From positions 62,001 to 126,000 of the forward strand of contig NZ_LJHY01000023.1 in the NCBI RefSeq assembly GCF_001295795.1: a stretch of DNA of 64,000 nt, in the 5' to 3' direction. The first letter of the stretch is position 1; each line of letters starts with the position of its first letter. Below are positions 44,163 through 53,697 of this stretch, piece by piece. The DNA comes from Novosphingobium sp. AAP83. GTDB lineage: Bacteria > Pseudomonadota > Alphaproteobacteria > Sphingomonadales > Sphingomonadaceae. Made by a program: the position numbers and the translations under genes. Below the pieces are notes generated by a model that saw only the letters and a list, made by a program, of their open reading frames with translations, made no database searches and had not been told where the DNA came from.

Positions 44163-45071
44163 TCAAACGTCGAGGAAAGTCCGAATGGCTGCTGCCGTTG
44201 GTACAGGATCGTCCTGCACCGGGAAGCCGCCCGATTGCTCAAGCACAATCGTCCGATGATTGCGCAAGGCGCCCTTGGCAATCGGACGAAAAGGCGGAAA
44301 GAACGTGTCGCGTCCGCCATAGATCAGCAGAACAGGTGCCGAAATCCGACCGAGAAGTACGCTAAAATCCGTTAATCCCACGCCGCGCTCCTGTGGTCTG
44401 ATCCAGCGCCCGGCGGCCTTCCTGCTCGCATTCTGCTCGGCCGCGATGCGTACCGCATCACGCAATCCAAAGACCTTGCGCAGCACATCCGGCCCACTTG
44501 GCAAAGGATCGCCCGCTGCGCTGAACATGCCCGCGCGCACCTGATCGGCTTCCTTGGCAATGATCTCGGGCCAGGTGCGACCCTTGCCCAGAGCGCATGA
44601 CGGCAGCACCAGCTTGCGCACGCGTTCCGGCATCGCCGCCGCCAGTGCCACAGCCACGCAACCACCCAGAGACATTCCGCCAAAGTCGGCTTGCCCGATC
44701 CCCAGTTCCTGCAATGCGCCGGCAAGCAGACCCGCAGTTTCCTGAACGCTCTGGACCTGCGGCGGCGCGCCATCCCATCGCGAAAGCCCATGCCCCGGCA
44801 AGTCAAATGCGATCACGCGCCGGTCGCTGCCAAGGATTCGCGCCACATCGCGCCAATCGTCGCTCCACCCGCCCAGCATATGCAGCAATACCAACGGCGG
44901 CAGCGCACCTTGTTTGCCAATGGAGCGCCAATGCAACACCCCGCCAGCACGGCGCACATCGCCCGACGCATCCCACATTCCCGCAGCGACAATACTGGCC
45001 GCGCGCAATGGTTCGGCCGACAGGACACCTGCCGCCAGCATTGCTCCGCCTATCTGACGCCTGTTCATCAT
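44163..45071 (-). CDS. Exported alpha/beta hydrolase (Ser nucleophile)
   Basis: This 302 aa alpha/beta hydrolase has an N-terminal signal with twin Arg (NRRQIGGAMLAAG), the oxyanion region LLHMLGGWSDDW, FDLPGHGLSRWDG and the elbow G-M-S-L-G with Ser134. It parallels the hydrolase at 12703-13668 almost motif for motif. The start is ATG 45071 (or the adjacent 45068), with AGGA about nine bases upstream; longer in-frame readings are unsupported. It probably cleaves an ester or lactone outside the cytoplasm and lies upstream of the broken methyltransferase. Confidence 0.83.
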   Translation of the reverse strand: MMNRRQIGGAMLAAGVLSAEPLRAASIVAAGMWDASGDVRRAGGVLHWRSIGKQGALPPLVLLHMLGGWSDDWRDVARILGSDRRVIAFDLPGHGLSRWDGAPPQVQSVQETAGLLAGALQELGIGQADFGGMSLGGCVAVALAAAMPERVRKLVLPSCALGKGRTWPEIIAKEADQVRAGMFSAAGDPLPSGPDVLRKVFGLRDAVRIAAEQNASRKAAGRWIRPQERGVGLTDFSVLLGRISAPVLLIYGGRDTFFPPFRPIAKGALRNHRTIVLEQSGGFPVQDDPVPTAAAIRTFLDV

Positions 45072-45212
45072 GTGAAGCATCCTGGCACACCACCCTTGCA
45101 GCCTACAGGGGATACTTTCACTATCCACCAGACGGCAAAAAGCCGGTAGAGCGCACTGTGTGGCCATTCACGGGCTAGCCTTGTCGCTCACGTTTTCAGA
45201 GGCTTGTTTGCC

Positions 45213-47231
45213 ATGCGCAAGATGATCACCGCGCTCGTCGCCTGCTGTTCGCTGCTCGCCCTTGACCCGCCGAGCGCCCGCAGCGCATCCAACCATACCG
45301 ACAAGCTGATGTTTCATGTCAGCCCAACCCGTGAAGGCTGGAACGCCGCTGAATATGTGCTGTCACCTGATGCGGTAGCAAGCGCAGCCTTCGGCCAGAT
45401 ATGGCAATCGCCAGTGTTCGATTCCGCAGGTTCCGCTCCTCCGCGCCTTTTTGCCTCGCCGCTTTATCTCGGCGCACTCGACTTCCGGTCCGGCCCGCTG
45501 GCACGCCAGACCGCTCCAGTCGTCTATGCCGTCGCTTCCACAGGTTATGCCTATGCCGTGCTTGCGTCTGGGCGCGGCGATCTGTCCGCTGGGTCCGTTC
45601 TCTGGCGACGCAAGCTTACGCCCAGGCCTTGCCAAAACGGAGAAATGGGCAACCTTTCCACCCCCGTGATCGACCGCAAGGCGGGCCGAATCTATGTTAC
45701 GTCCTGTCACGATAACTGGGCTTGGAATGTTCACGCGCTTGATCTGCGTACCGGTGACGAACTGCCGGGCTGGCCTTTGGAAATCAGCCACCGCACCGTA
45801 CCTGCCAACGTCAACCGCAATGGTGCCACCCGGTTCGAACCGGGGCAGGTCTATCTCCAACGCGGCGCGCTGAATCTATCGGCGGACGGGGGGCGTCTTT
45901 ATGTTGCGTTCGGACCAGACATGCAGGGCTTTCTCGTGTCGGTCGATACCAGGAAAGCCCGTCTTTCCAGCGCCTTTTCCTCCATGCCGCGCAGCGATAT
46001 GCAACAAGGCGGGATGTGGGGCTCCAGCGGCCCGGCCATCGACGCGCAGGGCCGGATCTACATCACCACGGGGGCCAGCTTCGCCTCGGCCCTGGAAAAG
46101 CGCGGAATCCCCGGGGTATTCCCTGAATCAGACCATGCGTGGGGCCAGTCGATCCTGCAGTTTGCCGATGATCGCAAAAAGGGTCTGCGCCTGACGGGCA
46201 CATATTCTCCATTCAACTATTGCCAGACCGCCGCGGCAGATATCGATATTGCCTCGGGCGGCGCGGTCGTGATCGACATTGACTCCCATGCGACCGGCAC
46301 TCCGCAACTGCTGGCACAAGGCGCGGGGAAACAAGGTGTAGCGTACCTTCTGAACCGCAACCGATTGCCGGGCGGCACCACGCGCCGACATGCCTGCAGC
46401 ACCGATTCCGAAACCGATGGTTCGCTGCTCGCTCCCATGCAGCAACCGGAACTGGGCAAGCGCGGCCCGGTGGTGGTTTTTGGTCCCTATTCCGACAGTA
46501 TAGGCATGGTCAATTCTGCCAAAAGCCGTAGTACGGCAGCCCATTTTGGCGCTGCTGATGGTGGGCACTATCTATATTTTTCAGGAAGTTCCAAGACTGG
46601 CCCGGATTTTTCCGCCAATATACCGCCGAGCCTCGTCCGATTAAAAATCGTTACGCGTCCAGGCCAGCCCGCCTATCTCGTCCGCGATGCCGAGGAGATG
46701 ACGGTGACGTTGCAGAACCCCGGATCGCCGGTAATCTCTAGCAGTGGCAGGAATGGCGGCATAGTCTGGGTACTGGACAGCAATGTGCCGCGCAGTGCCA
46801 ATGTCTATCTGCCGGAAACACGCGGCGCAAAACTCTATGCTTTTGATGCAATTACATTAAAACTCATCTGGCACAGTGCAGAAGCGCTCCATCCGTCGGG
46901 AAAGTACAATGAACCGGCGGTGGTCGACGGGATGGTCCTGGTGGGGACCGACCGGTTGCAGGCGTTTGGCATGCGTCAGTCAGGAACGCCGCAATTTGCC
47001 GCCGTAACTACAACGAAATCTGCTGTGTCCGCAGGCTTTGCGCTATTTCAGGCACGTTGCGCCAGTTGTCACGCTCAGACCGGAACCGGCGCTCCCGACC
47101 GGCAGACATTGAAACAGATGGAGCAGGCGCGGGTGATCGAAGCAATGACCAGCGGCAAGATGCAGGCGCTGGCGGAGGGCCTTGCACCAGCGGAAATCAA
47201 TGAAATAGCGCGGTATTTGCACACCTCATGA
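45213..47231 (+). CDS. Periplasmic PQQ-type beta-propeller protein with C-terminal cytochrome c domain
   Basis: This 672 aa protein has a signal peptide (MRKMITALVACCSLLALD) and repeated propeller blades (IYVTSCHDNWAWNVHALDLRTG, RLYVAFGPDMQGFLVSVD, GRIYITTGASF, KLYAFDAITLKLIW). It ends with a cytochrome c domain with the haem motif C-A-S-C-H near residue 616 and a likely Met ligand in GKMQAL. This is a quinohaemoprotein-like layout, though typical PQQ contacts (W-x-D and a vicinal disulfide) are not obvious. ATG 45213 is preferred to an in-frame TTG at 45204. It could pass electrons from periplasmic oxidation, such as that of the adjacent IorAB-type enzyme, to the respiratory chain. Confidence 0.8.
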   Translation: MRKMITALVACCSLLALDPPSARSASNHTDKLMFHVSPTREGWNAAEYVLSPDAVASAAFGQIWQSPVFDSAGSAPPRLFASPLYLGALDFRSGPLARQTAPVVYAVASTGYAYAVLASGRGDLSAGSVLWRRKLTPRPCQNGEMGNLSTPVIDRKAGRIYVTSCHDNWAWNVHALDLRTGDELPGWPLEISHRTVPANVNRNGATRFEPGQVYLQRGALNLSADGGRLYVAFGPDMQGFLVSVDTRKARLSSAFSSMPRSDMQQGGMWGSSGPAIDAQGRIYITTGASFASALEKRGIPGVFPESDHAWGQSILQFADDRKKGLRLTGTYSPFNYCQTAAADIDIASGGAVVIDIDSHATGTPQLLAQGAGKQGVAYLLNRNRLPGGTTRRHACSTDSETDGSLLAPMQQPELGKRGPVVVFGPYSDSIGMVNSAKSRSTAAHFGAADGGHYLYFSGSSKTGPDFSANIPPSLVRLKIVTRPGQPAYLVRDAEEMTVTLQNPGSPVISSSGRNGGIVWVLDSNVPRSANVYLPETRGAKLYAFDAITLKLIWHSAEALHPSGKYNEPAVVDGMVLVGTDRLQAFGMRQSGTPQFAAVTTTKSAVSAGFALFQARCASCHAQTGTGAPDRQTLKQMEQARVIEAMTSGKMQALAEGLAPAEINEIARYLHTS

Positions 47232-47248
47232 ACGACGCCCGGTTGCAA

Positions 47249-48409
47249 TCAGGCGACATTTGGGCAGCCTGATGCCACAAACCAGGAACGGAATACGCCT
47301 TCACTCTCGGGGCCAAAGCGGAACGGCCCGCCGCGCGCGGCAGCGCTGGTTGCCTGATAACCGATCTGCACATCGTTGAACCCTGAGGCTTCAAACAGAG
47401 CGCGATAGTCCGCCGTCAAGGCACCGCGCCAGTTAGGCTCGTTGTTGAACTGCGCTTCCAATTCGCCCGAAAGCTCTACCCACGGGTCCGAATTGTCATG
47501 CAACAACGGCACTTCAAGGTGAACCGCCAATCCGCCGGGACGCAGCAGGCGACGGCTTTCGGCAATAATCGCCATGGTAGCCGCCTGCGAAGTCTCATGG
47601 AACATCACACAACTGAATACGAGATCGAAGCTGGCGTCTTCGAAGTCGGTCGATTCCGCGCTCTGCTGCGAAAAATGCACTGCTGCGCCGAGATGTTCGG
47701 CCCGCGCATGGGCATAACGCAGCATTGATGCGCCAACATCAATGCCATAAACTTCGGCCTGCGGAAAACATGTCGCAGCAGGCACGGTGCTGGTGCCGAT
47801 GCCGCAACCCATATCCAGTATGCGCGCAGGCCTGAAATCGGGGAAGCGGGTCAGGACGTGGGCCATTGCGGTCTGCCCCCGCAGATCGTTAAGCATGCCG
47901 CCGTTTCTGCCCAGCATATAGACCGCGCCGCCGCGATCCATAACTGCCCCCTGAAGGATCGAACCATCGTCGTGCGCATTGCCACCAGGCATCAGGTGGA
48001 TATCGCCCCGCACGATATATGCCGGTGCCACAAAATCGGGGTTGATGCGGACTGAACCTTTTGGTTCGGGAATATCGGCAAGTGTTTCAAGTGCTTCTGC
48101 CTGCCGCTCCACGCTGCGCGCTACGCCATGCCAAAGCTGTCGCTGCGATTCGCGTTTCAGTGCCAGCCACGAGCCAAAGCTTTCGTGCGTGGCCATGCGC
48201 TTGCGTAAGACGGAAGTGCTGTTGGTTTCCACCTTTTCCATCAATTTGACTTCCTGCTGGGCAATCTGGCCCTGCACAGGTTCTATCTGCTGCATCACAT
48301 AGAGCTTCAAATCGCGCACGAAGAGTTGTTCGGCCAGTTCATCATGACTGGGCACGGCGATCAGCGGATGCGCAAGACTGGCGCGATTGTCAGACGATTG
48401 CGAGCTCAT
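47249..48409 (-). CDS. SAM-dependent methyltransferase with conserved pre-domain (copy C)
   Basis: This 386 aa homologue of copy A has a helical N-terminus, then D-I-H-L-M-P-G, GAVMDRGGAVYMLGRNGGML, and FPDFRPARILDMGCGIGTST, a canonical SAM loop. VDVGASMLRYAHARA and RRLLRPGGLAVHLEVP follow. It is the last gene of the IorAB operon. Unlike copies A and B, its partner gene lies upstream instead of downstream, with an ATGA overlap at 48406-48409. Confidence 0.85.
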   Translation of the reverse strand: MSSQSSDNRASLAHPLIAVPSHDELAEQLFVRDLKLYVMQQIEPVQGQIAQQEVKLMEKVETNSTSVLRKRMATHESFGSWLALKRESQRQLWHGVARSVERQAEALETLADIPEPKGSVRINPDFVAPAYIVRGDIHLMPGGNAHDDGSILQGAVMDRGGAVYMLGRNGGMLNDLRGQTAMAHVLTRFPDFRPARILDMGCGIGTSTVPAATCFPQAEVYGIDVGASMLRYAHARAEHLGAAVHFSQQSAESTDFEDASFDLVFSCVMFHETSQAATMAIIAESRRLLRPGGLAVHLEVPLLHDNSDPWVELSGELEAQFNNEPNWRGALTADYRALFEASGFNDVQIGYQATSAAARGGPFRFGPESEGVFRSWFVASGCPNVA

Positions 48410-48732
48410 GCAGCTTCTCCGCTGGGGGTAATGGATGCAAGTTCGGCCAAAGCTGCTTCGCGCAAAGGGCGAAACACCTTGTCAACCGTAGCACGGCGTT
48501 GCCGCTCGCGCGCCGCTTCGGCTTCGGCATCGGGTTCAAACCCGTCGACTGCACCTGGGGCCAAAACACCCGAGGCTTCAAGCAAACGTTCGGCCGCATC
48601 AAGCCGCGCACGCAAAATCGTTACTTCGGAGGTTAGACCAACGACCATGGCGAGCAATTGTTCATCCATCGCTCGCGCGCCATCTATCGGGTCGAGACGA
48701 TGGGGCGTGCGGGGAAGTGGTAAGCGCGACAT
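48406..48732 (-). CDS. Small partner protein of the methyltransferase (copy C)
   Basis: This 108 aa protein aligns with copies A and B: DEQLLAMVVGLTSEVTILRARLD, A-A-E-R-L-L-E-A-S-G-V-L, V-D-G-F-E-P-D, then a charged helix. The start at 48732 has AGGA upstream and sits 16 bases after IorA; a longer frame to 48867 runs into IorA. The C-terminus has diverged. Like the others it probably forms a coiled coil and binds the methyltransferase; this is inference from linkage only. Confidence 0.75.
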   Translation of the reverse strand: MSRLPLPRTPHRLDPIDGARAMDEQLLAMVVGLTSEVTILRARLDAAERLLEASGVLAPGAVDGFEPDAEAEAARERQRRATVDKVFRPLREAALAELASITPSGEAA

Positions 48733-48748
48733 GGTTGAATTCCTGATC

Positions 48749-49213
48749 TCAAGTGCGCACCGAAGCAGCGGCTTGACGCACAGCGGCGACAATACGCGGA
48801 TATGTGCCGCAACGGCAGATATTGGTGATCTGTTCGCGGATTGTCTCTTCGGTGGGATCGGGATCACGCGCCAACAACGCGGCCACCGCCATGATCATCC
48901 CCGGCTGGCAATAGCCGCACTGCGGCACCTGCGCCGCGATCCACGCCTGCTGGACCGGGTGCAAAGCTTTGGCCTGTGCAGGGCTGAGCGCCTCAATGGT
49001 AACAACCTTGCCGGTGCCGAGGTCCGACAGCGCGACCTGACAACTGCGCACAGCTTCTCCATCCAGATGTACCGTGCAAGCTCCGCAAGCTCCCACGCCA
49101 CAGCCAAATTTTGTACCGGTAAGACCCAGCTCTTCGCGTAATGCCCATAACAGCGGCGTATCTGGATCGGCCGAAACATCGCGCTGCTGGCCGTTGACGG
49201 TGATTGTTGCCAT
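48749..49213 (-). CDS. iorA: Isoquinoline 1-oxidoreductase-type small subunit (2x[2Fe-2S])
   Basis: This 154 aa xanthine-dehydrogenase-family iron-sulfur subunit binds its first cluster through [15 protein letters not shown] and a later Cys, the plant-type ferredoxin pattern. The second is in [10 protein letters not shown] and ICRCGTY. AAGGA lies upstream of ATG 49213. It follows the molybdenum subunit by 11 bases. It passes electrons from the Mo centre to an outside acceptor, probably a cytochrome c. The symbol is by analogy with IorA; substrate is not established. Confidence 0.92.
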   Translation of the reverse strand: MATITVNGQQRDVSADPDTPLLWALREELGLTGTKFGCGVGACGACTVHLDGEAVRSCQVALSDLGTGKVVTIEALSPAQAKALHPVQQAWIAAQVPQCGYCQPGMIMAVAALLARDPDPTEETIREQITNICRCGTYPRIVAAVRQAAASVRT

Positions 49214-49224
49214 AGCGTTGTCCT

Positions 49225-51423
49225 TCAAACTTCCAGCGTGCGCGCGATGGGCAGGGCCCGGATACGCGATGCGCCGGCATCAGCAATCGCATTGCAAAGG
49301 GCAGGGGCAATAACGGGCGTGGACGCCTCGCCCACAGGGCCTGGATGCTGGCCGCCCGGGATCAGCGCCACATCAATAGGCGGGACATCGGCAAGTAGCG
49401 GCATACGGTAGTCGCCAAAGTTCTTTGCCAAGGGACGACCATCGGCAAAATGAACCTCACCCCACAGCGCAGCTTGCAGGCCAAATACAATGCCGCCCGA
49501 AATCTGCCCCTCGGTGCTGACTGGATCAATCACCAGCCCGCAATCAAGGGCACTCGCAATCCGATCAATCTTAAGCGTCTTGCCCGTGACGGTGACTTCG
49601 ACCGCGATGGCACAGAAGCTGTTGTCGGCATAACTAAAGGCGATTCCGCGCCCTTTCCCCTTACCGGTGCCAGGCTTGCGTGGCTGCCAACCGATCATCG
49701 CAGCGGCCTTTTCGAGTACAGCACGGATTCTCGGCTGATTTTCGAGCATCGCCAGACGAAAGGCGAGTTGGTCCTGTCCGGCGGCAAAGGCCATTTCATC
49801 GATAAAGGATTCCGCAAAGAATGCGTTTTGCGACATTGTGACCGAGCGCCAGAAACCCACCGGAACCGCCAGATCGGTCTTGTGGTATTCAATCAGCTTT
49901 TGCGGAACGGCATAAGCTCCATAAATGAGCTGCGCCGCCGCATTGGCATCAGCCAAGCCTTCAAAACCGGGGAAAGGCGCCTTCTTGTGATAGGCCGCAA
50001 TTGATTCGCCCGAAATCCGGCTATGGATAGCAGTCGGACGGCCAGCAGTATCTAGCGTAGCGACCGAACGCACCGCAAACGCAGGTCTGAACTGGTCCAT
50101 CGCAAAGTCCTGTTCGCGGGTCCAAATCGTCTTGACCATGCGGCCAGGTGCTGCCTGCGCTGCCTGAATGGCAATGACAACAAAGTCAGTGCCCCATTTG
50201 CGACCGAAGCCGCCTCCAAGGAAGGTAACTTCGACGCGCACCTTTTCCAGCGGCAGACCAGTGAGCTTTGCCCCCACTTCGCGGCTAAGCGCAGGGTCTT
50301 GCAAGGGGCCACGAATCAGCAGGCCGTCGCCATCCAACCGGGCAGCGCAGCAGATCGGCTCCATCGTGGCATGGGCAAGGTGTGGAACTTCATAAGCCGC
50401 CTCAACCCGGTGCGGTGTGGCAGCCAGGGCTGCAATGACTTTTGCCTTGTCGGCCCGTTCCAGCTTGGGTGGGAAAGTGGTGAATTCGATATTGGGGAAC
50501 GGCGCTGGTACCACCGCATCGAAGGCCGCCTGCATTCCGGCACGCAAGTTTTCATCCGAAAGACCGGCAAGCGGGCTGGCGGTTACGGCGAGCGAGACAA
50601 TTTGCGCCGCCTTTTGTGCACGCCAGAAGCGGTCAGCAAGAATGGCAACGCCGCCTTTAACCGGTACGGTGGCGACTACGCCGGGGAGCTTTGCCGCATC
50701 TTCCAACCCTTTGACCGTGAAAGCGGCTTCGGGATGCGGGGCGAGTACCAGCGCGGCGATGATCATATCGGGTTCGGCAACGTCAATCCCGAACGTCGCT
50801 GTGCCGGTGACCTTGGCGTAGAGATCCTTGCGCGGACTTTTAGCGCCAATCAGCGCAAATTGCGCCGCATCTTTTAACGCGGGATTGGCCGGGACAGGCA
50901 GCTTTGCTGCATCCGCCGCAATGTCCGCAAAGGATAGCGGCCTTGGTCCGCCAAAGATCTGGCCTGAACGTACAGACAGTCCTTCCACCGCAACCCCTAG
51001 CCGGGTTGCGGCGGCCTGTATCAACATTGCGCGTGCACCTGCGCCCAGTTTGCGCAGGGACATGAAATAGCCGCTCACGGTCATCGAATTGGCAGTAATC
51101 TGGCGGCGGGCGGCGGGGTTGGAAAATGCCGGATCGGCCCATGGCAAGAGCACGGCAATCCTAGCGAAATCGCAATCGAGTTCTTCTGCCACGATTCGGG
51201 CAAGCGCTTCCTGTGTCCCCTGCCCCATTTCTGACGATGGCACGACGAGCGTGACCATACCCTCGGGTCCGATAGACAACATCGGGCCAAAGCTGGCGGG
51301 GCTATCGTTGGTGGCAGCAAGAAGTGCGGAGGATCGGCCCAGCAGCAACCCGCCCGCACCGATTCCAAGCGCCACAAGCACGCCGCGGCGGCTCAGGTTT
51401 ACAAGATTTTCGGATTCGCTCAT
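49225..51423 (-). CDS. iorB: Tat-exported molybdenum hydroxylase large subunit (IorB/aldehyde oxidase type)
   Basis: This 732 aa molybdopterin subunit has a twin-arginine signal ([16 protein letters not shown]), placing it in the periplasm. Cofactor motifs include [34 protein letters not shown] and [19 protein letters not shown]; the last carries the conserved active-site Glu. IorA has no signal and presumably travels with it. The family hydroxylates N-heterocycles such as isoquinoline or oxidises aldehydes. The start overlaps the SUMF1 stop (ATGA). IorA/IorB are the names of the best-known relatives; another substrate is likely here. Confidence 0.9.
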   Translation of the reverse strand: MSESENLVNLSRRGVLVALGIGAGGLLLGRSSALLAATNDSPASFGPMLSIGPEGMVTLVVPSSEMGQGTQEALARIVAEELDCDFARIAVLLPWADPAFSNPAARRQITANSMTVSGYFMSLRKLGAGARAMLIQAAATRLGVAVEGLSVRSGQIFGGPRPLSFADIAADAAKLPVPANPALKDAAQFALIGAKSPRKDLYAKVTGTATFGIDVAEPDMIIAALVLAPHPEAAFTVKGLEDAAKLPGVVATVPVKGGVAILADRFWRAQKAAQIVSLAVTASPLAGLSDENLRAGMQAAFDAVVPAPFPNIEFTTFPPKLERADKAKVIAALAATPHRVEAAYEVPHLAHATMEPICCAARLDGDGLLIRGPLQDPALSREVGAKLTGLPLEKVRVEVTFLGGGFGRKWGTDFVVIAIQAAQAAPGRMVKTIWTREQDFAMDQFRPAFAVRSVATLDTAGRPTAIHSRISGESIAAYHKKAPFPGFEGLADANAAAQLIYGAYAVPQKLIEYHKTDLAVPVGFWRSVTMSQNAFFAESFIDEMAFAAGQDQLAFRLAMLENQPRIRAVLEKAAAMIGWQPRKPGTGKGKGRGIAFSYADNSFCAIAVEVTVTGKTLKIDRIASALDCGLVIDPVSTEGQISGGIVFGLQAALWGEVHFADGRPLAKNFGDYRMPLLADVPPIDVALIPGGQHPGPVGEASTPVIAPALCNAIADAGASRIRALPIARTLEV

Positions 51424-52400
51424 TTGCGGCGGGTACCCGAAAGATCACGCGCCACCCGGAAACCGAATATCCATGTGACCAGATTTTCCGGATCACGGCC
51501 GCGCCAGGATACGCGGTTGCGGAAGGGCGCGCTCATCCAGCTACCCCCACGCACGGCACGACGGGGACATTCGCCTGCAACTTCATAAGCCGTGCCATCG
51601 GTTGGTGCAGCCGCAGGGTAGGGTGCAAAATAGCAATCCTGCGTCCATTCCCAGACATTACCGGTCATGTCGAACAGGCCAAAGGCATTAGCGGCATAGC
51701 TACCGACCGGTGCGGCGCCGGCATGGCCATCGCTGCATTGGGCAAAGGGCACTTCCGGGGCGCCGTTGACCGCTGAAAAGACAGGAATAGCGCCACCATT
51801 TGCGCCGTCCTTGTCATAGACATTTGCATGGGCGCAGCCTGTGTCGATCGACTGCCCCCAGTAGTATTCACCAGGCTTTCCGGCCCGGCCGGCGTATTCC
51901 CATTCGGCTTCGGTTGGCAGGCGATAGAACTGGCCGGTCTTTTTCGAAAGCCACGCAGTATAAGCGGTAGCATCCCGCCATGACACACAAACCACTGGCT
52001 TTGTGGCCGAACCTTCGCCCGCCCCGGCACCGGGGTGGAGGTAATCTGCGGAGGGTACAACGTCTACCTTGCCGCCCACCAGCGAACGGCAACCCTTTGA
52101 CGGGACATGGCCGGTATCGGCGATGAACCGCGAGTACTGGGCGTTCGTCACTTCAAAGACCCCAAGAGCGAATGGTCGCTTGATCGCGACCTTGCGTATC
52201 GGGCCTTCGGGGCGGCCGTCTTCACCGGCCTCGGCACCCATTGCAAATGTGCCTGCTGGAATCACGATCATGTCGGGGCAATCGGCACCGCAATCGTTGA
52301 AACGCGTTCCCGGAGCAATGACCTTGGCAGGCCTTGCCAAAGCCGCGCTTGTCGAAAGCACAAGCATGAATGCAATAGCGGACAATCCCTTGGTGGTCAT
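51420..52400 (-). CDS. Exported SUMF1 (formylglycine-generating-enzyme-like) protein
   Basis: This 326 aa protein has a signal peptide (MTTKGLSAIAFMLVLSTSAALA) and a full SUMF1 domain: MIVIPAGTFAMGAEAGE, FEVTNAQYSRFIADTG, YRLPTEAEWEYAGRAG, FDMTGNVWEWTQDCY and RGGSWMSAPFRNRVSWRGRD. Members form formylglycine in sulfatases or act as non-catalytic or C-S bond enzymes. No sulfatase is seen in the window. It overlaps both neighbours by ATGA, between an esterase and IorB. It may mature, scaffold or modify the periplasmic complex; this is inference. Confidence 0.88.
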   Translation of the reverse strand: MTTKGLSAIAFMLVLSTSAALARPAKVIAPGTRFNDCGADCPDMIVIPAGTFAMGAEAGEDGRPEGPIRKVAIKRPFALGVFEVTNAQYSRFIADTGHVPSKGCRSLVGGKVDVVPSADYLHPGAGAGEGSATKPVVCVSWRDATAYTAWLSKKTGQFYRLPTEAEWEYAGRAGKPGEYYWGQSIDTGCAHANVYDKDGANGGAIPVFSAVNGAPEVPFAQCSDGHAGAAPVGSYAANAFGLFDMTGNVWEWTQDCYFAPYPAAAPTDGTAYEVAGECPRRAVRGGSWMSAPFRNRVSWRGRDPENLVTWIFGFRVARDLSGTRRK

Positions 52401-53407
52401 TTTGCAGGTGTTCCCGTCAGTTTTCCTTCGCCAGCCATCCATGCGTGGAACTGTTCAATCCACAGCTCGGCAGTGTTGCCCTGCGGCTTCATGCCAAAGC
52501 CGTGGCCCCCGGTGGCATAGATATGCAATTCGGGCCGGTAATCCGCTTCATACATTGTCTGATAAAAGCGGCGAAACCCTTCGCCAGCAGCAATATCGTT
52601 TTGCGCCATAGCCATGAACAATGGGGGCAGACGACCCGGTGCAGGCGTTGGCGCAGGGCGCAGCCATGGTTCAGCAGGCGTACCTGCGGGCCAGGGCAGG
52701 TTGGCTTGCGGTATCGGCGGCAATTCGTTGACGAATGGCATTCCGTAAATCAGCCCGGCAAAATCGGGGCGATCTTTGGCATCGGCCTCAAGTACCATCA
52801 TGCCGGCAACATGGCCGCCAGCAGAAAAGCCGAGGACGCCCACGCGGTGCGGATCAATGCCGTATCCGGTGGCACGGGCGCGGATGTTCTTCAGCGTCTG
52901 TGTGCCATCGGCAGCGGCAGGCTCACCCTTGACTCCATCATTGAAGCGGGGGTCGGCATTGATACGGCTGCGCATGGCTTCGACGCCCTCGCCCGGAAGG
53001 CGCGCGACGGTGCGATACCGCAAAACGAAGGCGGCAATGCCACGATTGGCCAGCCATCGTGCTACAGCACGACCTTCCTTTTCAATCGAAAGGAAGCGGA
53101 AACCCCCACCGGGCGCAATGATGACCGCCGCGCCGTTACCTTTGCCCGGGGCGGGGAGATACGGTTGATAAGTGGGCACGGAGACGTTCCAGAGCTGTTC
53201 GCCCCACGGATCGCCAGGTGTGATAGCAGTATGTTCCTCCACGGGTTCGCGAGGGGTGCCAGGCCATGCGGGATCAAGCGGCGGGGTGCCGGGCCAGACG
53301 TTGACGGGGGCAAGTTCACGTGTCGCAGACGCGATCGCGGGCGTTTGCGCCTGCGATCGCGTAGCCAACAAGGCAAAAGCCAGAAGCGCAGGTGCAAGGC
53401 GCTTCAT
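52397..53407 (-). CDS. Exported alpha/beta hydrolase (BD-FAE/dienelactone-hydrolase-like esterase)
   Basis: This 336 aa protein has a signal peptide (MKRLAPALLAFALLATRSQAQ), an AAVIIAPGGGFRFLSIEKEG oxyanion region, RVGVLGFSAGGHVAG with Ser nucleophile, and a His in YATGGHGFGM. It resembles acetyl-xylan-esterase and BD-FAE-like carboxylesterases. ATG 53407 overlaps the DUF1330 stop; a longer frame to 53515 is not supported. It probably removes an ester group before oxidation by the IorAB-type enzyme. Confidence 0.87.
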   Translation of the reverse strand: MKRLAPALLAFALLATRSQAQTPAIASATRELAPVNVWPGTPPLDPAWPGTPREPVEEHTAITPGDPWGEQLWNVSVPTYQPYLPAPGKGNGAAVIIAPGGGFRFLSIEKEGRAVARWLANRGIAAFVLRYRTVARLPGEGVEAMRSRINADPRFNDGVKGEPAAADGTQTLKNIRARATGYGIDPHRVGVLGFSAGGHVAGMMVLEADAKDRPDFAGLIYGMPFVNELPPIPQANLPWPAGTPAEPWLRPAPTPAPGRLPPLFMAMAQNDIAAGEGFRRFYQTMYEADYRPELHIYATGGHGFGMKPQGNTAELWIEQFHAWMAGEGKLTGTPAK

Positions 53408-53697
53408 GCGCCCACCAGCGTGATGTTGATGTCCGCCAAACCTTCGCGCAACGCCTTCGCTTTGGTATATTCGGGGGAGTTGTAAAAGGCCAATGCTGCC
53501 TGGCGGGTGGGCCATTCGGATACTACCACCGATGCACCTTCTGCGCCCTCACCTTCGAGCACCGTGGCACCGGGCGCGCGGATCACATAGCGACCGCCGT
53601 GCTGTTCCAGTATTTGCGCCGCTTGTTGTGAATAACCGCAGGCCATAAAGGCATCACGGTCCTTGAGCGTTGCGGTGACGACAAGCCATGCGGCCAT
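53404..53697 (-). CDS. DUF1330-family small protein
   Basis: This 97 aa protein has a ferredoxin-like dimeric alpha+beta barrel, with LVVTATLKDRDAFMACGYSQQAA at the start and VVSEWPTRQAALAFYNSPEYTKAKALRE later. The latter is the standard DUF1330 signature. AGGAG lies seven bases before ATG. It is the first gene of the seven-gene minus-strand operon ending at 47249. Function is unknown for the family. Confidence 0.85.
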   Translation of the reverse strand: MAAWLVVTATLKDRDAFMACGYSQQAAQILEQHGGRYVIRAPGATVLEGEGAEGASVVVSEWPTRQAALAFYNSPEYTKAKALREGLADINITLVGA

